From assembly GCF_017301635.1 (NCBI RefSeq), contig NZ_CP071091.1, positions 3,546,001-3,610,000 on the forward strand: 64,000 bases of DNA, written 5' to 3'. The first letter of the stretch is position 1, and every line of letters starts with the position of its first letter. This document shows positions 8,035 through 17,908 of the stretch, one piece after another. Made by a program: the position numbers and the translations under genes. The notes below the pieces were generated by a model that saw nothing but the letters and a program-made list of their open reading frames with translations, was not told the origin of the DNA and made no database searches. This stretch comes from Myxococcus landrumus (GTDB lineage Bacteria; Myxococcota; Myxococcia; Myxococcales; Myxococcaceae).

Positions 8035-8967
8035 TCAGGGGGCCGCGGCGGACGCGCGGGCGTCCTGCTCGCAGCGCCCCGCGTTGCGCCAGTCCGTGAG
8101 CGCCGCGAGGAAGAGGGCATTGAAGTCCGTGCCGGAGAAGGGGTTCTGGCTCGTCACCAGGTTGCAGTCTCGCACGGCACGCGAGCGGCCTGGAAAGGCC
8201 GTCTCGTGATGGAACCCCGCATCCTCGAGCCGTGAGCCGATGCCTCGCACCTGCGCACGCGCCCCCATGACGAACGTCTCGATGTACCACTCCTCGAACC
8301 CCGAGACGGAGGTGACGCGCCGCCCCGAGAACGGGTTCGCTTCCGCGGACAGACGCGCCAGGAGCGCGGGCGCATGGCACACCAGCCCCACCGGACGCGA
8401 CGTGGCCCCGAAGTCAACGAGCAACCCGTGCAGCTCCGCGTCACCGAGCAGGTCCACCATGACGCCCTGCCCTCCTGGAATGAGGAGCGCCTGGAAGGTC
8501 TCCGCGCGCGGGCGGACCTCCGCCAACGAGAGCGGCGTGGGGAGTCGAGCCACCAGGGCCTGTGCCTCGGCGAGCGCCTCCGGATGCTCCTCCCAGTACG
8601 ACGGCTTCAAGCCCTCCGGGTCGAACTTCGGCGCCTGTCCTCCCGGCGTCGCGAGCACCACTTCGTAGCCCGCGTCGATGAGCGCTCGATAAGGCTCGTA
8701 GAACTCATTCAAGAACACGCCCGTCGGACGCGCGCTTCCATCCGCGAGACGCTGCTCGGACGCGGCGGAGAGGACCATCAGCACCGTCCCGGGTGCCCGG
8801 ACCTCCGTCGCGGAGAGCGGCGTGGAAGGAAACACGACGCGACGCGCGGGCGGTGTCGCGCAACCCCACGCACCCGCGAGCCCCAGGAGCGCAAGCGAGA
8901 GCCACCACCACGGCGGCATGAGCCTGAAGCGACAGGTGACAGACCAGGGCGAATCGGGCGCGTCCAT
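8035..8967 (-). CDS. DJ-1/PfpI-family (type 1 glutamine amidotransferase-like) exported protein
   Basis: A 310-residue protein with an N-terminal hydrophobic segment (PPWWWLSLALLGLAGAWGC) that is probably a signal sequence; the Cys is in a poor lipobox. The rest is a DJ-1/PfpI fold: FLNEFYEPYRALIDAGYEVV, ALLIPGGQGVMVDLL and the nucleophile elbow VGLVCHAPALL, where Cys-His follow the Hsp31/YDR533C pattern. Family members act as glyoxalases, deglycases or chaperones; export is unusual. The start at 8967 is set by CCGGAGGACT six bases upstream. ATG at 8919 would begin at the hydrophobic segment but lacks a ribosome site. It is divergent from the cyclase gene. A decayed copy of its own 3' end lies immediately downstream. 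Confidence 0.82.
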   Translation of the reverse strand: MDAPDSPWSVTCRFRLMPPWWWLSLALLGLAGAWGCATPPARRVVFPSTPLSATEVRAPGTVLMVLSAASEQRLADGSARPTGVFLNEFYEPYRALIDAGYEVVLATPGGQAPKFDPEGLKPSYWEEHPEALAEAQALVARLPTPLSLAEVRPRAETFQALLIPGGQGVMVDLLGDAELHGLLVDFGATSRPVGLVCHAPALLARLSAEANPFSGRRVTSVSGFEEWYIETFVMGARAQVRGIGSRLEDAGFHHETAFPGRSRAVRDCNLVTSQNPFSGTDFNALFLAALTDWRNAGRCEQDARASAAAP

Positions 8968-9178
8968 GCGAGTCCTCCGGGTGATGGCTTCATCGCCACG
9001 GTAGGAACACAGGCCCGCGCGGACTTGAACGAACGCGCCAATCCACACCCGCGCGGGCCCAAGGCAAGCGGTTCCCGAGGGGCGGTTTGCTCCCGGGTCC
9101 GCGCCGCCTCGCGAGCACCGGAGCGTGCTGACCACTTCCTTCGGAGGGCCCGAGGGCGGGTGTAGCATCCGGCGCTCG

Positions 9179-10759
9179 ATGCGCCTCATCCTCAACCCTG
9201 GGCGGGAAGGCGAACAGGAGCTCCTCTTGCCCGAGGGCACCACCACCATCGGCCGCACGGACGGGTGCTCCGTCTGCGTGCTCCACAAGAGCCTGTCGCG
9301 GCGCCATGCACGGCTGGAGCGCGAGGGCGCTCGCGTGCTGCTGCTGGACCAGGGAAGCAAGAACGGCACGTTCGTCGGAGACACCCGCGTGGAGCGCCGC
9401 GAGCTCCAGGTGGGCGACACCTTCCGGTGCGGCGAGGTGTGGTTCCAGCTCCTCGCCGGTGGCGGTGAATCCGAGGGGACCCTGAGCCCCTTGCACACCC
9501 GGACGTTGGAGACCCGCTTCTCGCTGGCCTCCATGGAGACCCTGCTGGAGTCGCCCCGGCTGAAGGTCCGCCCCGCGTCAGAGGGCGACACCACGCGGGA
9601 GCGATTCCAGGTGCTGCTGGCCGTGGCCCAGCTCCTCGCCTCCCCCGTCCCGCTCGACACGCTGCTGGCGCGCATCCTCCAGCTCGTCTTCCGCATCCTC
9701 GACGTGGACCGCGCGGCGGTGCTGCTCGAGGACGAGACCACCGGCGGACTGCGGCTCCGCGTGGCGCGCTCGGCCGAGGGTCAGCAGCCTTCGCAAGGGC
9801 ACTTCTTCAGCCAGAGCATCGTCGACTCCGTCCACGCGAACGGCCTGGCGGCGCTCTACGCCAACGCCCTGCGCGACCTCCGGTTGAACAGCGCCGAGTC
9901 CATCCACACGCAGTCCATCCACTCCGCCATGTGCGTGCCGCTGCGCTCGCGCGACACCGGGCTGGGCGTGCTGTACGTGGACAACCGCTCGAGAGGCGGG
10001 CTCTTCACGGAGGCGGACCTGGAGTTCCTCACCGCGTTCGCCAACCAGGCGGCCGCCGCCATCGACAACGCTCGGCTGACGCAGCGGCTGGAAGAGGAAG
10101 CCGTGCTGCGCAACACATACCTGCGCTTCTTCCCACCCGACGTCGTGCGCCGGCTCCAGACCTCACCTGGTGGGGCGCTCGACGTGGTGGAGACGGAGGT
10201 GACAGTGCTGTTCGCGGACATCTCCGAGTTCACGTCCCTGTCCTCCAGCCTCCGTCCCCGGGAAGTGGTGGACATGCTCAACGCATACTTCCCGGTGATG
10301 GCGGACGCCGTCTTCCGCCATGAGGGGACGTTGGAGAAGTACATCGGCGACGCGTTGATGGCCGTGTGGGGCGCTCCCTTCTCCCGGAGCGACGACACGG
10401 ACCGGGCCCTGCGCGCCGCGGTGGACATGCAGCGAGACCTGCAAGGGCTCAATGCCCAACTGCTCGCGAGAGGACATCCCGAGCTGCGCATCCACGTGGG
10501 CCTCAACAGCGGCCCCGCCGCCGCGGGCAACATCGGCTCCGAGCGCTACCTCCAGTACGCCACCCTGGGCGACGTCACCAACGTGGCCAGCCGCGTGTGT
10601 GGCGTCGCTCGAGCCGGGGAGATTGTCCTCTCGGAGTCCACGCGCACACGGCTCAAGCAGTCGCGCTGGCCGCTGACGCCACTGCCGCCCACCCGGGTCA
10701 AGGGGAAGGACGACCCCCTGACGCTCCACCGGGTGGAGTGGGAGGAGTCGAGCGGCTGA
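9179..10759 (+). CDS. FHA-GAF-class III adenylate cyclase
   Basis: A 526-residue cytoplasmic signalling enzyme. Residues 1-90 form an FHA phosphothreonine-binding domain (IGRTDGC, SLSRRHARLE, GSKNGTFVG). About 145-305 is a GAF domain (VDRAAVLLED, MCVPLRSRDTGLGVLYVDN, FANQAAAAIDNARL). About 340-515 is the cyclase catalytic domain: metal-binding Asp in VLFADISEFT, second Asp and substrate Lys in EKYIGDALMAVWG, and GDVTNVASR with the transition-state Asn/Arg. The motif set favours ATP as substrate. Similar FHA-coupled cyclases are typical of myxobacteria and would link Ser/Thr kinase signals to cAMP. A TAGCAT hexamer lies 11 bases before the ATG and no Shine-Dalgarno is seen, so the message may be nearly leaderless. 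Confidence 0.9.
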   Translation: MRLILNPGREGEQELLLPEGTTTIGRTDGCSVCVLHKSLSRRHARLEREGARVLLLDQGSKNGTFVGDTRVERRELQVGDTFRCGEVWFQLLAGGGESEGTLSPLHTRTLETRFSLASMETLLESPRLKVRPASEGDTTRERFQVLLAVAQLLASPVPLDTLLARILQLVFRILDVDRAAVLLEDETTGGLRLRVARSAEGQQPSQGHFFSQSIVDSVHANGLAALYANALRDLRLNSAESIHTQSIHSAMCVPLRSRDTGLGVLYVDNRSRGGLFTEADLEFLTAFANQAAAAIDNARLTQRLEEEAVLRNTYLRFFPPDVVRRLQTSPGGALDVVETEVTVLFADISEFTSLSSSLRPREVVDMLNAYFPVMADAVFRHEGTLEKYIGDALMAVWGAPFSRSDDTDRALRAAVDMQRDLQGLNAQLLARGHPELRIHVGLNSGPAAAGNIGSERYLQYATLGDVTNVASRVCGVARAGEIVLSESTRTRLKQSRWPLTPLPPTRVKGKDDPLTLHRVEWEESSG

Positions 10760-10832
10760 GCCGCCCGCCTGCCCGGAAGGGTGGCTTGACTCGCACCGGG
10801 CTCATCGGTCAGCGTTCCGATTCGTGAGCGAC

Positions 10833-10961
10833 ATGCGCCTCGACACCACGCGGGCCCCGGGACAGACGTCCCCGGCCTTCGTTCGCGCGTCGACCCTGTC
10901 CCTCACCACCACTCGCACGACCACGACCACCACGACGACCCGCGGAGCGCGGGAGGTCTAG
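10833..10961 (+). CDS. thrL: Threonine attenuation leader peptide
   Basis: A 42-codon reading frame ending at TAG 10959-10961, too short for ordinary gene calling. Codons 25-36 are Thr except one Arg: the run [12 protein letters not shown], 11 Thr in 12 codons. In total 15 of 42 residues are Thr. It sits in front of a terminator hairpin and thrA, exactly the position of the thrL leader in enteric bacteria, although the sequence is unrelated outside the Thr run. An in-frame GTG nine bases upstream (10824) is an alternative start. The peptide itself probably has no function; ribosome stalling at Thr codons when charged tRNA-Thr is scarce is the expected signal. Confidence 0.85.
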   Translation: MRLDTTRAPGQTSPAFVRASTLSLTTTRTTTTTTTTRGAREV

Positions 10962-11018
10962 CTCGGAACTGGAAGTGCTTCCGAACTGGCCCCGCGCTCC
11001 CCGGCGCGGGGCTTTTTT
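10939..11018 (+). promoter_or_regulatory. Transcription attenuator of thrA (pause hairpin, antiterminator, terminator)
   Basis: Three competing RNA structures can be drawn. (1) CCCGCG 10939-10944 with CGCGGG 10948-10953, overlapping the end of the leader peptide. (2) Antiterminator: GGAGCGCGGG 10944-10953 is perfectly complementary over 10 bases to CCCGCGCTCC 10991-11000. (3) Intrinsic terminator: GCCCCGCGC 10989-10997 with GCGCGGGGC 11004-11012, followed by TTTTTT 11013-11018. A ribosome finishing the leader covers segment 10944-10953, so the terminator forms. A ribosome stalled at the Thr codons (10905-10940) leaves it free to sequester 10991-11000, so transcription continues into thrA. The structures are read from sequence; the mechanism is inferred from the classical model. 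Confidence 0.85.
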
Positions 11019-11116
11019 GTTTTCCCTCCACCCACCAGGAACCCCATGAAGACGCAAACCTCGACGACGACGCCCTCCCCCGCCCTCGGCCACTTCTCTC
11101 CTCGCGAGGTGCCACC

Positions 11117-13573
11117 ATGCGCGTGATGAAATTCGGAGGGACCAGCGTCGGCGGCACCGCGCAGTTGCGGCGCGTGGTGGAGCTGGTGGAAGGAGCCCGG
11201 AGGGAGACGCGGGTCATGGTGGTGGCCTCGGCTGTCTCTGGCATCACCAACCTCCTGGTGGAGTCGGCGAAGCTCGCGCAGGAAGGCGGCGAGGTGGACT
11301 CCGCGCTGTCCCGCTTCGAGCAGACCCACCTGACCATCGCCCGGGAGCTCGCCGCGGGGGACAAGCTCGCGCTCGTGCCCCTGGAGCTGGGACTCGCGGC
11401 CATCTCCACCGAGCTGCGCGGGCTGCTGCAGGGTGTGGGGCTCCTGCGGGAGTGCTCGCCCTCGGTGCTGGCCCACCTGTCGGGCCTGGGTGAGCGTGCC
11501 TCGTGCCTGCTGCTGGAGGCGCTGATGGCCGCGCGCAAGCTGTCGCCGCACACGGTGGAGCCCCGGGAGATGCTCATCTGCGCGGGAGACCCGCTCCAGG
11601 CCACGCCGCGCATGGACGAGATTCGTTCCCGCTTCGCGCCGCTGCGGGACGCCCAGGGCCCCGGGCTGATGCTGATGCCGGGCTTCTTCGGCGGCGATGA
11701 GCGCGGCAAGACGATGTCGCTGGGACGGGGTGGCTCGGACTACTCGGCCGCGTTGGCCGCCGCCGCGCTGGACGCGGAGCTGCTGGAGATCTGGACGGAC
11801 GTGGACGGCATCTACAGCGCCGACCCGCGCCTCGTCCCGGAGGCCTTCCCGCTGGCCGAGGTGAGCTTCGAGGAGGCCATGGAGCTGGCGTACTTCGGCG
11901 CCAAGGTGCTCCACCCGAAGACGATTTCCCCCGCGCGCGAGCGCGGCATCCCCGTGCGCGTGTGCAACAGCTTCCGCCCCGAGCACCCGGGCACCCTCGT
12001 CACGGACTCCGCGGCGCCGCCCGACCATCCGGTGCGCGGCCTGTCGTTCCTCAAGGACGTGGCGCTCATCAACATCGCCGGGGCGGGACTCAAGGGCGTC
12101 CCCGGCACCGCCGCGCGCGTCTTCGCGGCCATGGCGCGCACCGGCATCTCCGTGGTGCTCATCACCCAGGGCTCCAGCGAGTGCTCCATCAGCTTCTGTG
12201 TGCAGCAGTCCGAGTCCGCCGCCGCCGTGCACGCGCTCGAGTCGGAGTTCGAGGTGGAGCGCGAGGCGGGCAAGGTCGACACGATTGAAAGCCAGGGCCA
12301 GCTCGCGGTGCTCAGCATCGTGGGCGACGGCATGCGCCACCGGGTGGGTGTCGCGGGCACGTTCTTCAAGGGCCTGGCCGAGGTGGGTTGCAGCATCGCG
12401 GCCATTGCCCAGGGCTCCAGCGAGCGCAGCATCTCCGCGGTCATCACCGAAGCGGACGGCCCCCGGGCCATGGGCCATGTGCACCACCGGTACTTCGGCA
12501 CCACGGAGGTGGTGGAGCTGCTGGTGGCGGGCGTGGGCAGCGTGGGCGGTGAGCTGATGCGCCAGCTTCGTCAGCAGGCCCCGCACCTGAAGGCCCAGGG
12601 TGTGGACCTGCGCGTGTGCGCCATCTCCAACAGCCGCAACGGTCTCATCGAGGCGGCGGGCATCTCCCTGGAGCACTGGAAGGAGCGGCTGGAGTCCTCC
12701 CACGCGCCCGCCTCGCTGGAGGCGTTCCGCGAGCAGGCGCGCGCGAAGCGTCCGGGCCGGCCCATCTTCGTGGACTGCACCAGCAGCGAGGACGTGGCGC
12801 TCGCGTATCCCTCGCTCCTGGCGTCCGGGCTCCACGTCGTCACCGCGAACAAGAAGGCCAACGCGGGACGCATGGCCCACTGGCGCGCCATCCGCGAGAC
12901 AGCCTCCCGACACCAGCGGCGCTTCCTGTACGAGACGAACGTGGGCGCGGCCCTCCCCGTCATCGACACGCTCAAGAACATGCTGCGCACCGGAGACCAG
13001 GTGCACCGCATCGACGGCATCCTCTCCGGCTCGCTGTCCTTCATCCTGGGCCTGACGGAGCAAGGCGTGCCGCTGTCCCAGGCCGTGGGCACCGCCATGG
13101 AGAAGCGCTTCACGGAGCCGGACCCTCGCGATGACCTCCAGGGCACGGACGTGGCGCGCAAGGTGCTCATCCTCGCGCGAGAGCTGGGGCGCGAGGTGGA
13201 GCTGGAGCAGGTGTCGCTGGAGTCGCTGCTGCCCGAGGACTTCGATGCCTCCGGCCCCCTCGACGCGTTCCTCGCGCGACTGCCGAGCATCGACGCGGCC
13301 TTCCAGCGCCGCGTGGAGCGCCTGCGCGATGAAGGCCAGGTGCTGCGCTACGTGGGCAGCGTGGGGCCCGACGGCTGCGCGGTGGGCCTCAAGGCGGTGC
13401 CGATGGAGAACCCGCTGGCGGCGGTGAAGGGCGGAGAGAACGCGCTGAGCTTCCTCTCGGAGCGCTACAGCCCCACGCCGCTGGTCATCCGAGGCTACGG
13501 CGCGGGCGCGGCGGTGACAGCGTCGGGAGTGCTGGCGGACGTGCTCCGGCTGGTGGAAGGCCCGTTGACGTGA
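11117..13573 (+). CDS. thrA: Bifunctional aspartokinase / homoserine dehydrogenase I
   Basis: An 818-residue fusion, the usual length of ThrA (about 820). Residues 1-285 are the aspartokinase ([12 protein letters not shown] at the N-terminus, [29 protein letters not shown] with the kinase Ser/Asp residues). About 310-460 hold paired ACT regulatory domains ([20 protein letters not shown] and [20 protein letters not shown]). From about 470 comes NAD(P)-dependent homoserine dehydrogenase ([14 protein letters not shown] nucleotide-binding loop, [38 protein letters not shown]). It catalyses the first and third steps from aspartate to threonine and methionine. Expression is likely controlled by the Thr attenuator upstream, and activity by the ACT domains. 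GAGG precedes the ATG. The 3' end overlaps the convergent histidine kinase gene by 79 bases. Confidence 0.96.
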   Translation: MRVMKFGGTSVGGTAQLRRVVELVEGARRETRVMVVASAVSGITNLLVESAKLAQEGGEVDSALSRFEQTHLTIARELAAGDKLALVPLELGLAAISTELRGLLQGVGLLRECSPSVLAHLSGLGERASCLLLEALMAARKLSPHTVEPREMLICAGDPLQATPRMDEIRSRFAPLRDAQGPGLMLMPGFFGGDERGKTMSLGRGGSDYSAALAAAALDAELLEIWTDVDGIYSADPRLVPEAFPLAEVSFEEAMELAYFGAKVLHPKTISPARERGIPVRVCNSFRPEHPGTLVTDSAAPPDHPVRGLSFLKDVALINIAGAGLKGVPGTAARVFAAMARTGISVVLITQGSSECSISFCVQQSESAAAVHALESEFEVEREAGKVDTIESQGQLAVLSIVGDGMRHRVGVAGTFFKGLAEVGCSIAAIAQGSSERSISAVITEADGPRAMGHVHHRYFGTTEVVELLVAGVGSVGGELMRQLRQQAPHLKAQGVDLRVCAISNSRNGLIEAAGISLEHWKERLESSHAPASLEAFREQARAKRPGRPIFVDCTSSEDVALAYPSLLASGLHVVTANKKANAGRMAHWRAIRETASRHQRRFLYETNVGAALPVIDTLKNMLRTGDQVHRIDGILSGSLSFILGLTEQGVPLSQAVGTAMEKRFTEPDPRDDLQGTDVARKVLILARELGREVELEQVSLESLLPEDFDASGPLDAFLARLPSIDAAFQRRVERLRDEGQVLRYVGSVGPDGCAVGLKAVPMENPLAAVKGGENALSFLSERYSPTPLVIRGYGAGAAVTASGVLADVLRLVEGPLT

Positions 13574-15978
13574 GTCCACTGGGGCAGCTCGACGACAAAG
13601 CGAGCGCCCCGCCCCGGCTCACTCTCCACCCACACCCGTCCGCCGTGGGCCTCCGCGATTTGACGGGTGATGAAGAGTCCCAGGCCCAGTCCGCCGTAGT
13701 TGGCGGAAGCCGCACGCTCGAAGCGCTCGAAGATGCGGGCCTGGGACTCGCGGGGGATGCCCATCCCGTGGTCCTCCACGCTCAACCACACCTGCTCGCC
13801 GTGGTGGGCCAGTCGGACCCAGATGGGCTTTCCCGCGCCGTACTTCACCGCGTTCGTGAGCAGGTTCATCATCACCTGCTCCAACCGCAGCTTGTCCCAC
13901 CGCCCCAGCAGGTGCTCGGGCACGTCGAGCACCCACGCACAGCCCGCCTTCTCCAACTGCTCCTTCAGGTGCGCCACCACCTCGCGCGCCACCGCCGCCA
14001 GGTCCATCTCCTCCAGCCGCAAGGAGAGCCGCGACTCGTGGATGCGGGAGACATCCAGCAGGTGCTCCACCAGCCGCGACAGCCGGGCCAGCTGGCTCTC
14101 ACAGACGAGCAACATGCCGGACAGTCGCGCGGCGAACGTCGACTCGTGGCGGGGCCGCTCCAGCAGGGCCGACATCTGCTGCATGCGCAGCTTCATGGAC
14201 GTGAGCGGCGTCTTGAGCTCGTGTGAGGCGATGGAGAGGAACTCGTCGCGGACGCGGATGGACTCCTGCGACTTGCAGTAGAGCTGCGCGTTGTCGATGG
14301 CGAAGGCGGCGCGGCGGCCCAGCTCCTCCGCCAGCGAGACGTCCTCCGCCGAGAAGCCCCGACCGAAGCGCGAGGCCAGCAACATCAACACGCCCAGGTT
14401 CCGGCCTCGCGCCTGGAGCGGCACGCAGAGCGAGGGCTCCCCTCCGAGTTCCGCCGGCCCCTCGCCTCCCTGCAGTCCCTTGGGCAATGGCAGACACTCC
14501 GAGCGCCCCGTCGTCATCACCCCCATGGGGCCCTGACGCGAATCGGGCACCAGCGGATGGGACGCCAGCGACTCGCGCACGCGGCGGGCCCGTTCGGGCT
14601 CGCGCGCCGCCACCGCCACCGCACGCAGCTGCGCTCCGTCCTCCGGCATGAAGACGACACACACGTCCGCGAGCCGGGGAACGGTCATCTCCGCGACGCG
14701 CTGGAGGGTCGTCTCGGAGTCGAGCGACGTGCCCAGCTCCCGGCTGGCCTCCGCGAGGAAGCGCTGCGCCTCCTCCCGCCGCTTGCGCTCGGTGATGTCC
14801 GTGGAGATGCCGCAGACGGCATAGGACACGCCCCGCGCGTCGAGCAGCGGGAACTTCTGGGTGATGTGCGTGTGCATGCCGTCCACCTGCGGGATGCGCA
14901 CCTCCTCCGTCACCGCCATGCGGCGATGGAGGACTTCTTCGTTCACCTGGTGGAAGTGGTCGGCGAGGTCCGCGGGGAACACGTCGTGGACCGTCTTGCC
15001 GGCGACCTCCTCGCGGGTGCGGTGGAAGACACGCTCCCACTCGCGATTCACGAAGATGTAGCGACCCTGGGTATCCACCAGGAAGAAGACCGTGGTGGCG
15101 TTGTCCAGGATGGCGCGCAGCTGCCGCTCGCTCTGCTGAAGCGCCGCCTCCACCCGGTGGCGCGGCGTCACGTCGAGCAGCACGGCCAACGAGCGGACCC
15201 GCTGGCCGGAGGCATCCCGCTCCGCGATGGCCGACAGCAGCACGTCGAGCCGCTCTCCGTTCTTCTTCACCAACTGGTAGGGAACATCCCGGCAGACGCC
15301 CGTCGCGAAGAAGGCGGGCAGCACCTTCTCCCGGGCGAAGCGCGCGGACGCCTCGGTGAGGAACTCCACCGAGTCATGTCCGATGACCTCGTCGCGGGAG
15401 TAGCCCAGCGTGGACAGCCAGCAGTCGCTGACGCTCACCAGCCGCCCCTGGGCGTCGATGGAGTGCATCATCACCGGCGTGCTGTTGTAGAGCGTCCGGT
15501 ACTTCACCTCGCTCTCGAGCAGGGCCTGCTCGGTCCGCTTGATTCCGGTGATGTCGTCGAAGACGGCGACCCCTCCCCTCGGGGCACCCGAGGCGTCGCG
15601 AATGGGACGGCAGCTCACCAGCAACCAGGCCCCCGCGGGCCTGGCGGGGTTGCGCAGGAACATCTCCACCTGGCTCACCGACTCACCCCGCAGGGCGCGG
15701 GCCATGGGCAGCTCTTCCGCGGGGAACGGCGTCACCTGGTCTGGCAGGAAGAGGCCGTAGTGCTCGGCCCACTCGGACACCGGCAGGTCGGAGCGCCCCT
15801 TGCCCACGAGCTGCTCGGCCATGGGATTGAAGAAGACGAGCCGCCCGTGCTCGTCCACCACCGCCAGCCCCTCCGCCATGCTGTCAACCACGGACCGGAA
15901 GAGACTCTCATCCTGTGCGAGGGGCGCATCCTCCCTCCACGGAGAAGGCGGGCTCGGGCTGTCGGTCGGAGTGGGCAT
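13495..15978 (-). CDS. PAS-PAS-PAS-GAF sensor histidine kinase
   Basis: About 827 residues, no membrane segment, so a soluble kinase. Three PAS domains lie at about 24-145, 155-280 and 285-400 ([46 protein letters not shown]). A GAF domain spans about 410-580. The HisKA helix carries the phospho-acceptor in [14 protein letters not shown] at about 597, and an HATPase domain follows ([40 protein letters not shown]). No receiver domain or cognate regulator is adjacent, the orphan pattern common in myxobacteria. The start is uncertain: ATG 15978 begins a low-complexity lead, and the frame is open further upstream to 16140. The last 26 codons overlap the end of thrA on the opposite strand. Confidence 0.88.
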   Translation of the reverse strand: MPTPTDSPSPPSPWREDAPLAQDESLFRSVVDSMAEGLAVVDEHGRLVFFNPMAEQLVGKGRSDLPVSEWAEHYGLFLPDQVTPFPAEELPMARALRGESVSQVEMFLRNPARPAGAWLLVSCRPIRDASGAPRGGVAVFDDITGIKRTEQALLESEVKYRTLYNSTPVMMHSIDAQGRLVSVSDCWLSTLGYSRDEVIGHDSVEFLTEASARFAREKVLPAFFATGVCRDVPYQLVKKNGERLDVLLSAIAERDASGQRVRSLAVLLDVTPRHRVEAALQQSERQLRAILDNATTVFFLVDTQGRYIFVNREWERVFHRTREEVAGKTVHDVFPADLADHFHQVNEEVLHRRMAVTEEVRIPQVDGMHTHITQKFPLLDARGVSYAVCGISTDITERKRREEAQRFLAEASRELGTSLDSETTLQRVAEMTVPRLADVCVVFMPEDGAQLRAVAVAAREPERARRVRESLASHPLVPDSRQGPMGVMTTGRSECLPLPKGLQGGEGPAELGGEPSLCVPLQARGRNLGVLMLLASRFGRGFSAEDVSLAEELGRRAAFAIDNAQLYCKSQESIRVRDEFLSIASHELKTPLTSMKLRMQQMSALLERPRHESTFAARLSGMLLVCESQLARLSRLVEHLLDVSRIHESRLSLRLEEMDLAAVAREVVAHLKEQLEKAGCAWVLDVPEHLLGRWDKLRLEQVMMNLLTNAVKYGAGKPIWVRLAHHGEQVWLSVEDHGMGIPRESQARIFERFERAASANYGGLGLGLFITRQIAEAHGGRVWVESEPGRGARFVVELPQWTHVNGPSTSRSTSASTPDAVTAAPAP

Positions 15979-16262
15979 GGCGAGGAGACGATGGGCCGGG
16001 GGGTCGCCCGCCCCCCGCGCGCGACATCTGCTCCAAAGATTCGCGTTCCCTCGCGCACCGCCAACCCTCGCTCGGACGGCTGGCCTGCCCCATGAGCCCC
16101 GGAAGGCAGGCACCTTCGCCCGAAGTCCCCCCGCCGCCATCCCTCCCGGACAGCCCCTGAGCCCACTTGTGGGAGGGACTGCTCACAGCGTTTGAAGTTC
16201 GCGGGGGACCCACCGAGAATGCTCCGTCACCCATCGAAGGCGAAAGGAAGGGGGAGGACGGA

Positions 16263-17873
16263 ATGTACGTGTCTCGCACATCGGTCTGGGGCCGCACCAG
16301 CGTGACGCTGGCGCTCGCGCTCGGCCTCACGGTTCTCGGCTGTAACGGAGACGGCGACGGGGATGAAGGACCTCCCGTCACCGCGACCCTCACTGGCAAG
16401 GTGACGTACGACTTCGTCCCGGCCTCGTATTCCCCCGCGACCCGCAGCGGGACGCTGGGCTTCAACCAGGTCACCGTGAAGCCCGTCCGCGATGTCACCA
16501 TCCAGGTGCTCGGCAAGAACAACGCCGTGCTCGGCAAGGCGACCACGGACGAGAATGGCCGCTACTCGCTCACGTACACCGCCGGAGAAGGCGCCAACGT
16601 GACGCTGGCCGCGCTCGCGAAGACGACGACGCCCTCCATCCAGGTGGAGGACAACACCTCCAACAACGCGGTCTGGGCCGTGTCCACCCAGTTCAAGGGC
16701 GGCGCGACGAGCCAGGACCTGCACGCGGGCCACGGCTGGACGGGCAACAGCTACAACGCGAACATGCGGGCCGCCGCGCCGTTCGCCATCCTGGACAGCA
16801 TGTACACCGCGTCGAAGGCGTTCCTCGCCGTCCGGCCGGTGCCCTTCCCCCCGCTCAAGGTGAACTGGAGCCCCAAGAACGCTCCGGAGCGCGGGCAGGT
16901 GTCCTCCGGGCAGATTGGCACCTCCCACTTCTCCCCCAGCGAGAACGAAATCTACGTGCTGGGCATGGCGGGCGTGGACACGGACGAGTTCGACAGCCAC
17001 GTCATCGTCCATGAGTGGGGGCACTTCTTCGAGGCCAACCTCTCGCGCTCGGACAACCCGGGTGGCTCGCACAGCTCGGGTGACATCCTGGACCCGCGCA
17101 TCGCGTTCGGCGAGGGCTACGGCAACGCCATCTCCGCCATCCTCCTGCCCACCTCCGTCTACGTCGACACGCTGTGGAACCGGGGCAGCCTGGTCGCGTT
17201 CGGCTTCGACATGGAGAGCGCGCCGGTCCCCTCGGATGACCCGAGCCCGGGCGTCTTCTCCGAGTTCAGCGTCATGCGCTTCCTCTATGACCTGCACGAC
17301 GGCACCAGCGTCGCGGAGTCCACCTATGACCAGGTGTCCCTCAACCTGGGCATCCTGTACGACGTGCTCGTGGGGCCGCAGAAGACCGCGGCGGGCGTGA
17401 CGACCATCGGCTCGTTCATCCACGGCCTCAAGGCCCAGTCGGGCGTCAACGCGTCGGCGGTGGACACGCTGGCCGCGCACTACGGCATCGGCTCGATTCG
17501 CTCCACCTTCGGCGAGGGCGATTCGGACCTGGCGGGCATGTACACCCAGGTGAGCAGCCTGCCGTACAACATCGCCAGCACGCTCCAGAGTGGGGCCGCG
17601 CACAACCGCCGGTCGCAGAACCGGTACTACGTCTTCACGGGTACGGGCAGGACGGTGACTGTCACCGCCAGCTCCGTCGACGATGTGGGAATCCTGGCGC
17701 TCCAGAACGGCACGCAGGTGGGCGAAGCCGACGCCACCGTCAGCGGACAGGAGACGTTCAGCTTCAACAGCCAGGCCGGCAAGGTCTACGTCGTGGTTCT
17801 CACCGGCTACCGGATTGGCGACGACGACGCGCCCGAGAGCTACAGCTTCAACCTCTCCATCTCCAGCCAATGA
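16263..17873 (+). CDS. Lipoprotein zinc metalloprotease with regulatory-like beta domain
   Basis: A 536-residue surface or periplasmic protein. A lipobox LTVLGC follows the signal peptide, then an acidic GDGDGDEG linker. Residues about 40-125 resemble a carboxypeptidase regulatory-like beta-sandwich (VTIQVLGKNNAVLGKATTDENGRYSLTY). The catalytic part contains HEWGH (HExxH zinc site) in SHVIVHEWGHFFEANL, followed by a Glu-rich FGEGYGNAISAILLP that could provide the third ligand. The C-terminus looks like a pre-peptidase C-terminal domain (YYVFTGTGRTVTVTASS). A strong GGGGGAGG precedes the ATG. It is probably co-transcribed with the small lipoprotein 35 bases downstream. The substrate is unknown; a secreted predatory protease is a reasonable guess. 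Confidence 0.82.
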   Translation: MYVSRTSVWGRTSVTLALALGLTVLGCNGDGDGDEGPPVTATLTGKVTYDFVPASYSPATRSGTLGFNQVTVKPVRDVTIQVLGKNNAVLGKATTDENGRYSLTYTAGEGANVTLAALAKTTTPSIQVEDNTSNNAVWAVSTQFKGGATSQDLHAGHGWTGNSYNANMRAAAPFAILDSMYTASKAFLAVRPVPFPPLKVNWSPKNAPERGQVSSGQIGTSHFSPSENEIYVLGMAGVDTDEFDSHVIVHEWGHFFEANLSRSDNPGGSHSSGDILDPRIAFGEGYGNAISAILLPTSVYVDTLWNRGSLVAFGFDMESAPVPSDDPSPGVFSEFSVMRFLYDLHDGTSVAESTYDQVSLNLGILYDVLVGPQKTAAGVTTIGSFIHGLKAQSGVNASAVDTLAAHYGIGSIRSTFGEGDSDLAGMYTQVSSLPYNIASTLQSGAAHNRRSQNRYYVFTGTGRTVTVTASSVDDVGILALQNGTQVGEADATVSGQETFSFNSQAGKVYVVVLTGYRIGDDDAPESYSFNLSISSQ

Positions 17874-17908
17874 GTGGCCGCATGTCCCAGTCACTTCCAG
17901 GAGCTTCC

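Noticed and set aside
7869..8120. 84-residue N-terminal extension of the AraC regulator
   Set aside because: It runs through the decayed DJ-1 fragment and lacks similarity to AraC proteins; ATG at 7866-7868 gives a normal-length protein.
8968..9741. N-terminal extension of the DJ-1/PfpI gene across the cyclase gene
   Set aside because: It is antisense to the FHA domain of the cyclase and Ser/Arg-rich; the signal sequence and ribosome site place the start at 8967.
10760..11116. Lysine riboswitch or T-box upstream of thrA
   Set aside because: No conserved riboswitch core seen; the Thr-rich leader with competing hairpins explains the region fully.
10958..13579. 873-codon open frame antisense to thrA
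   Set aside because: It mirrors thrA codons in the complementary frame, is extremely Arg/His/Gln-rich and has no family features; a GC-rich shadow.
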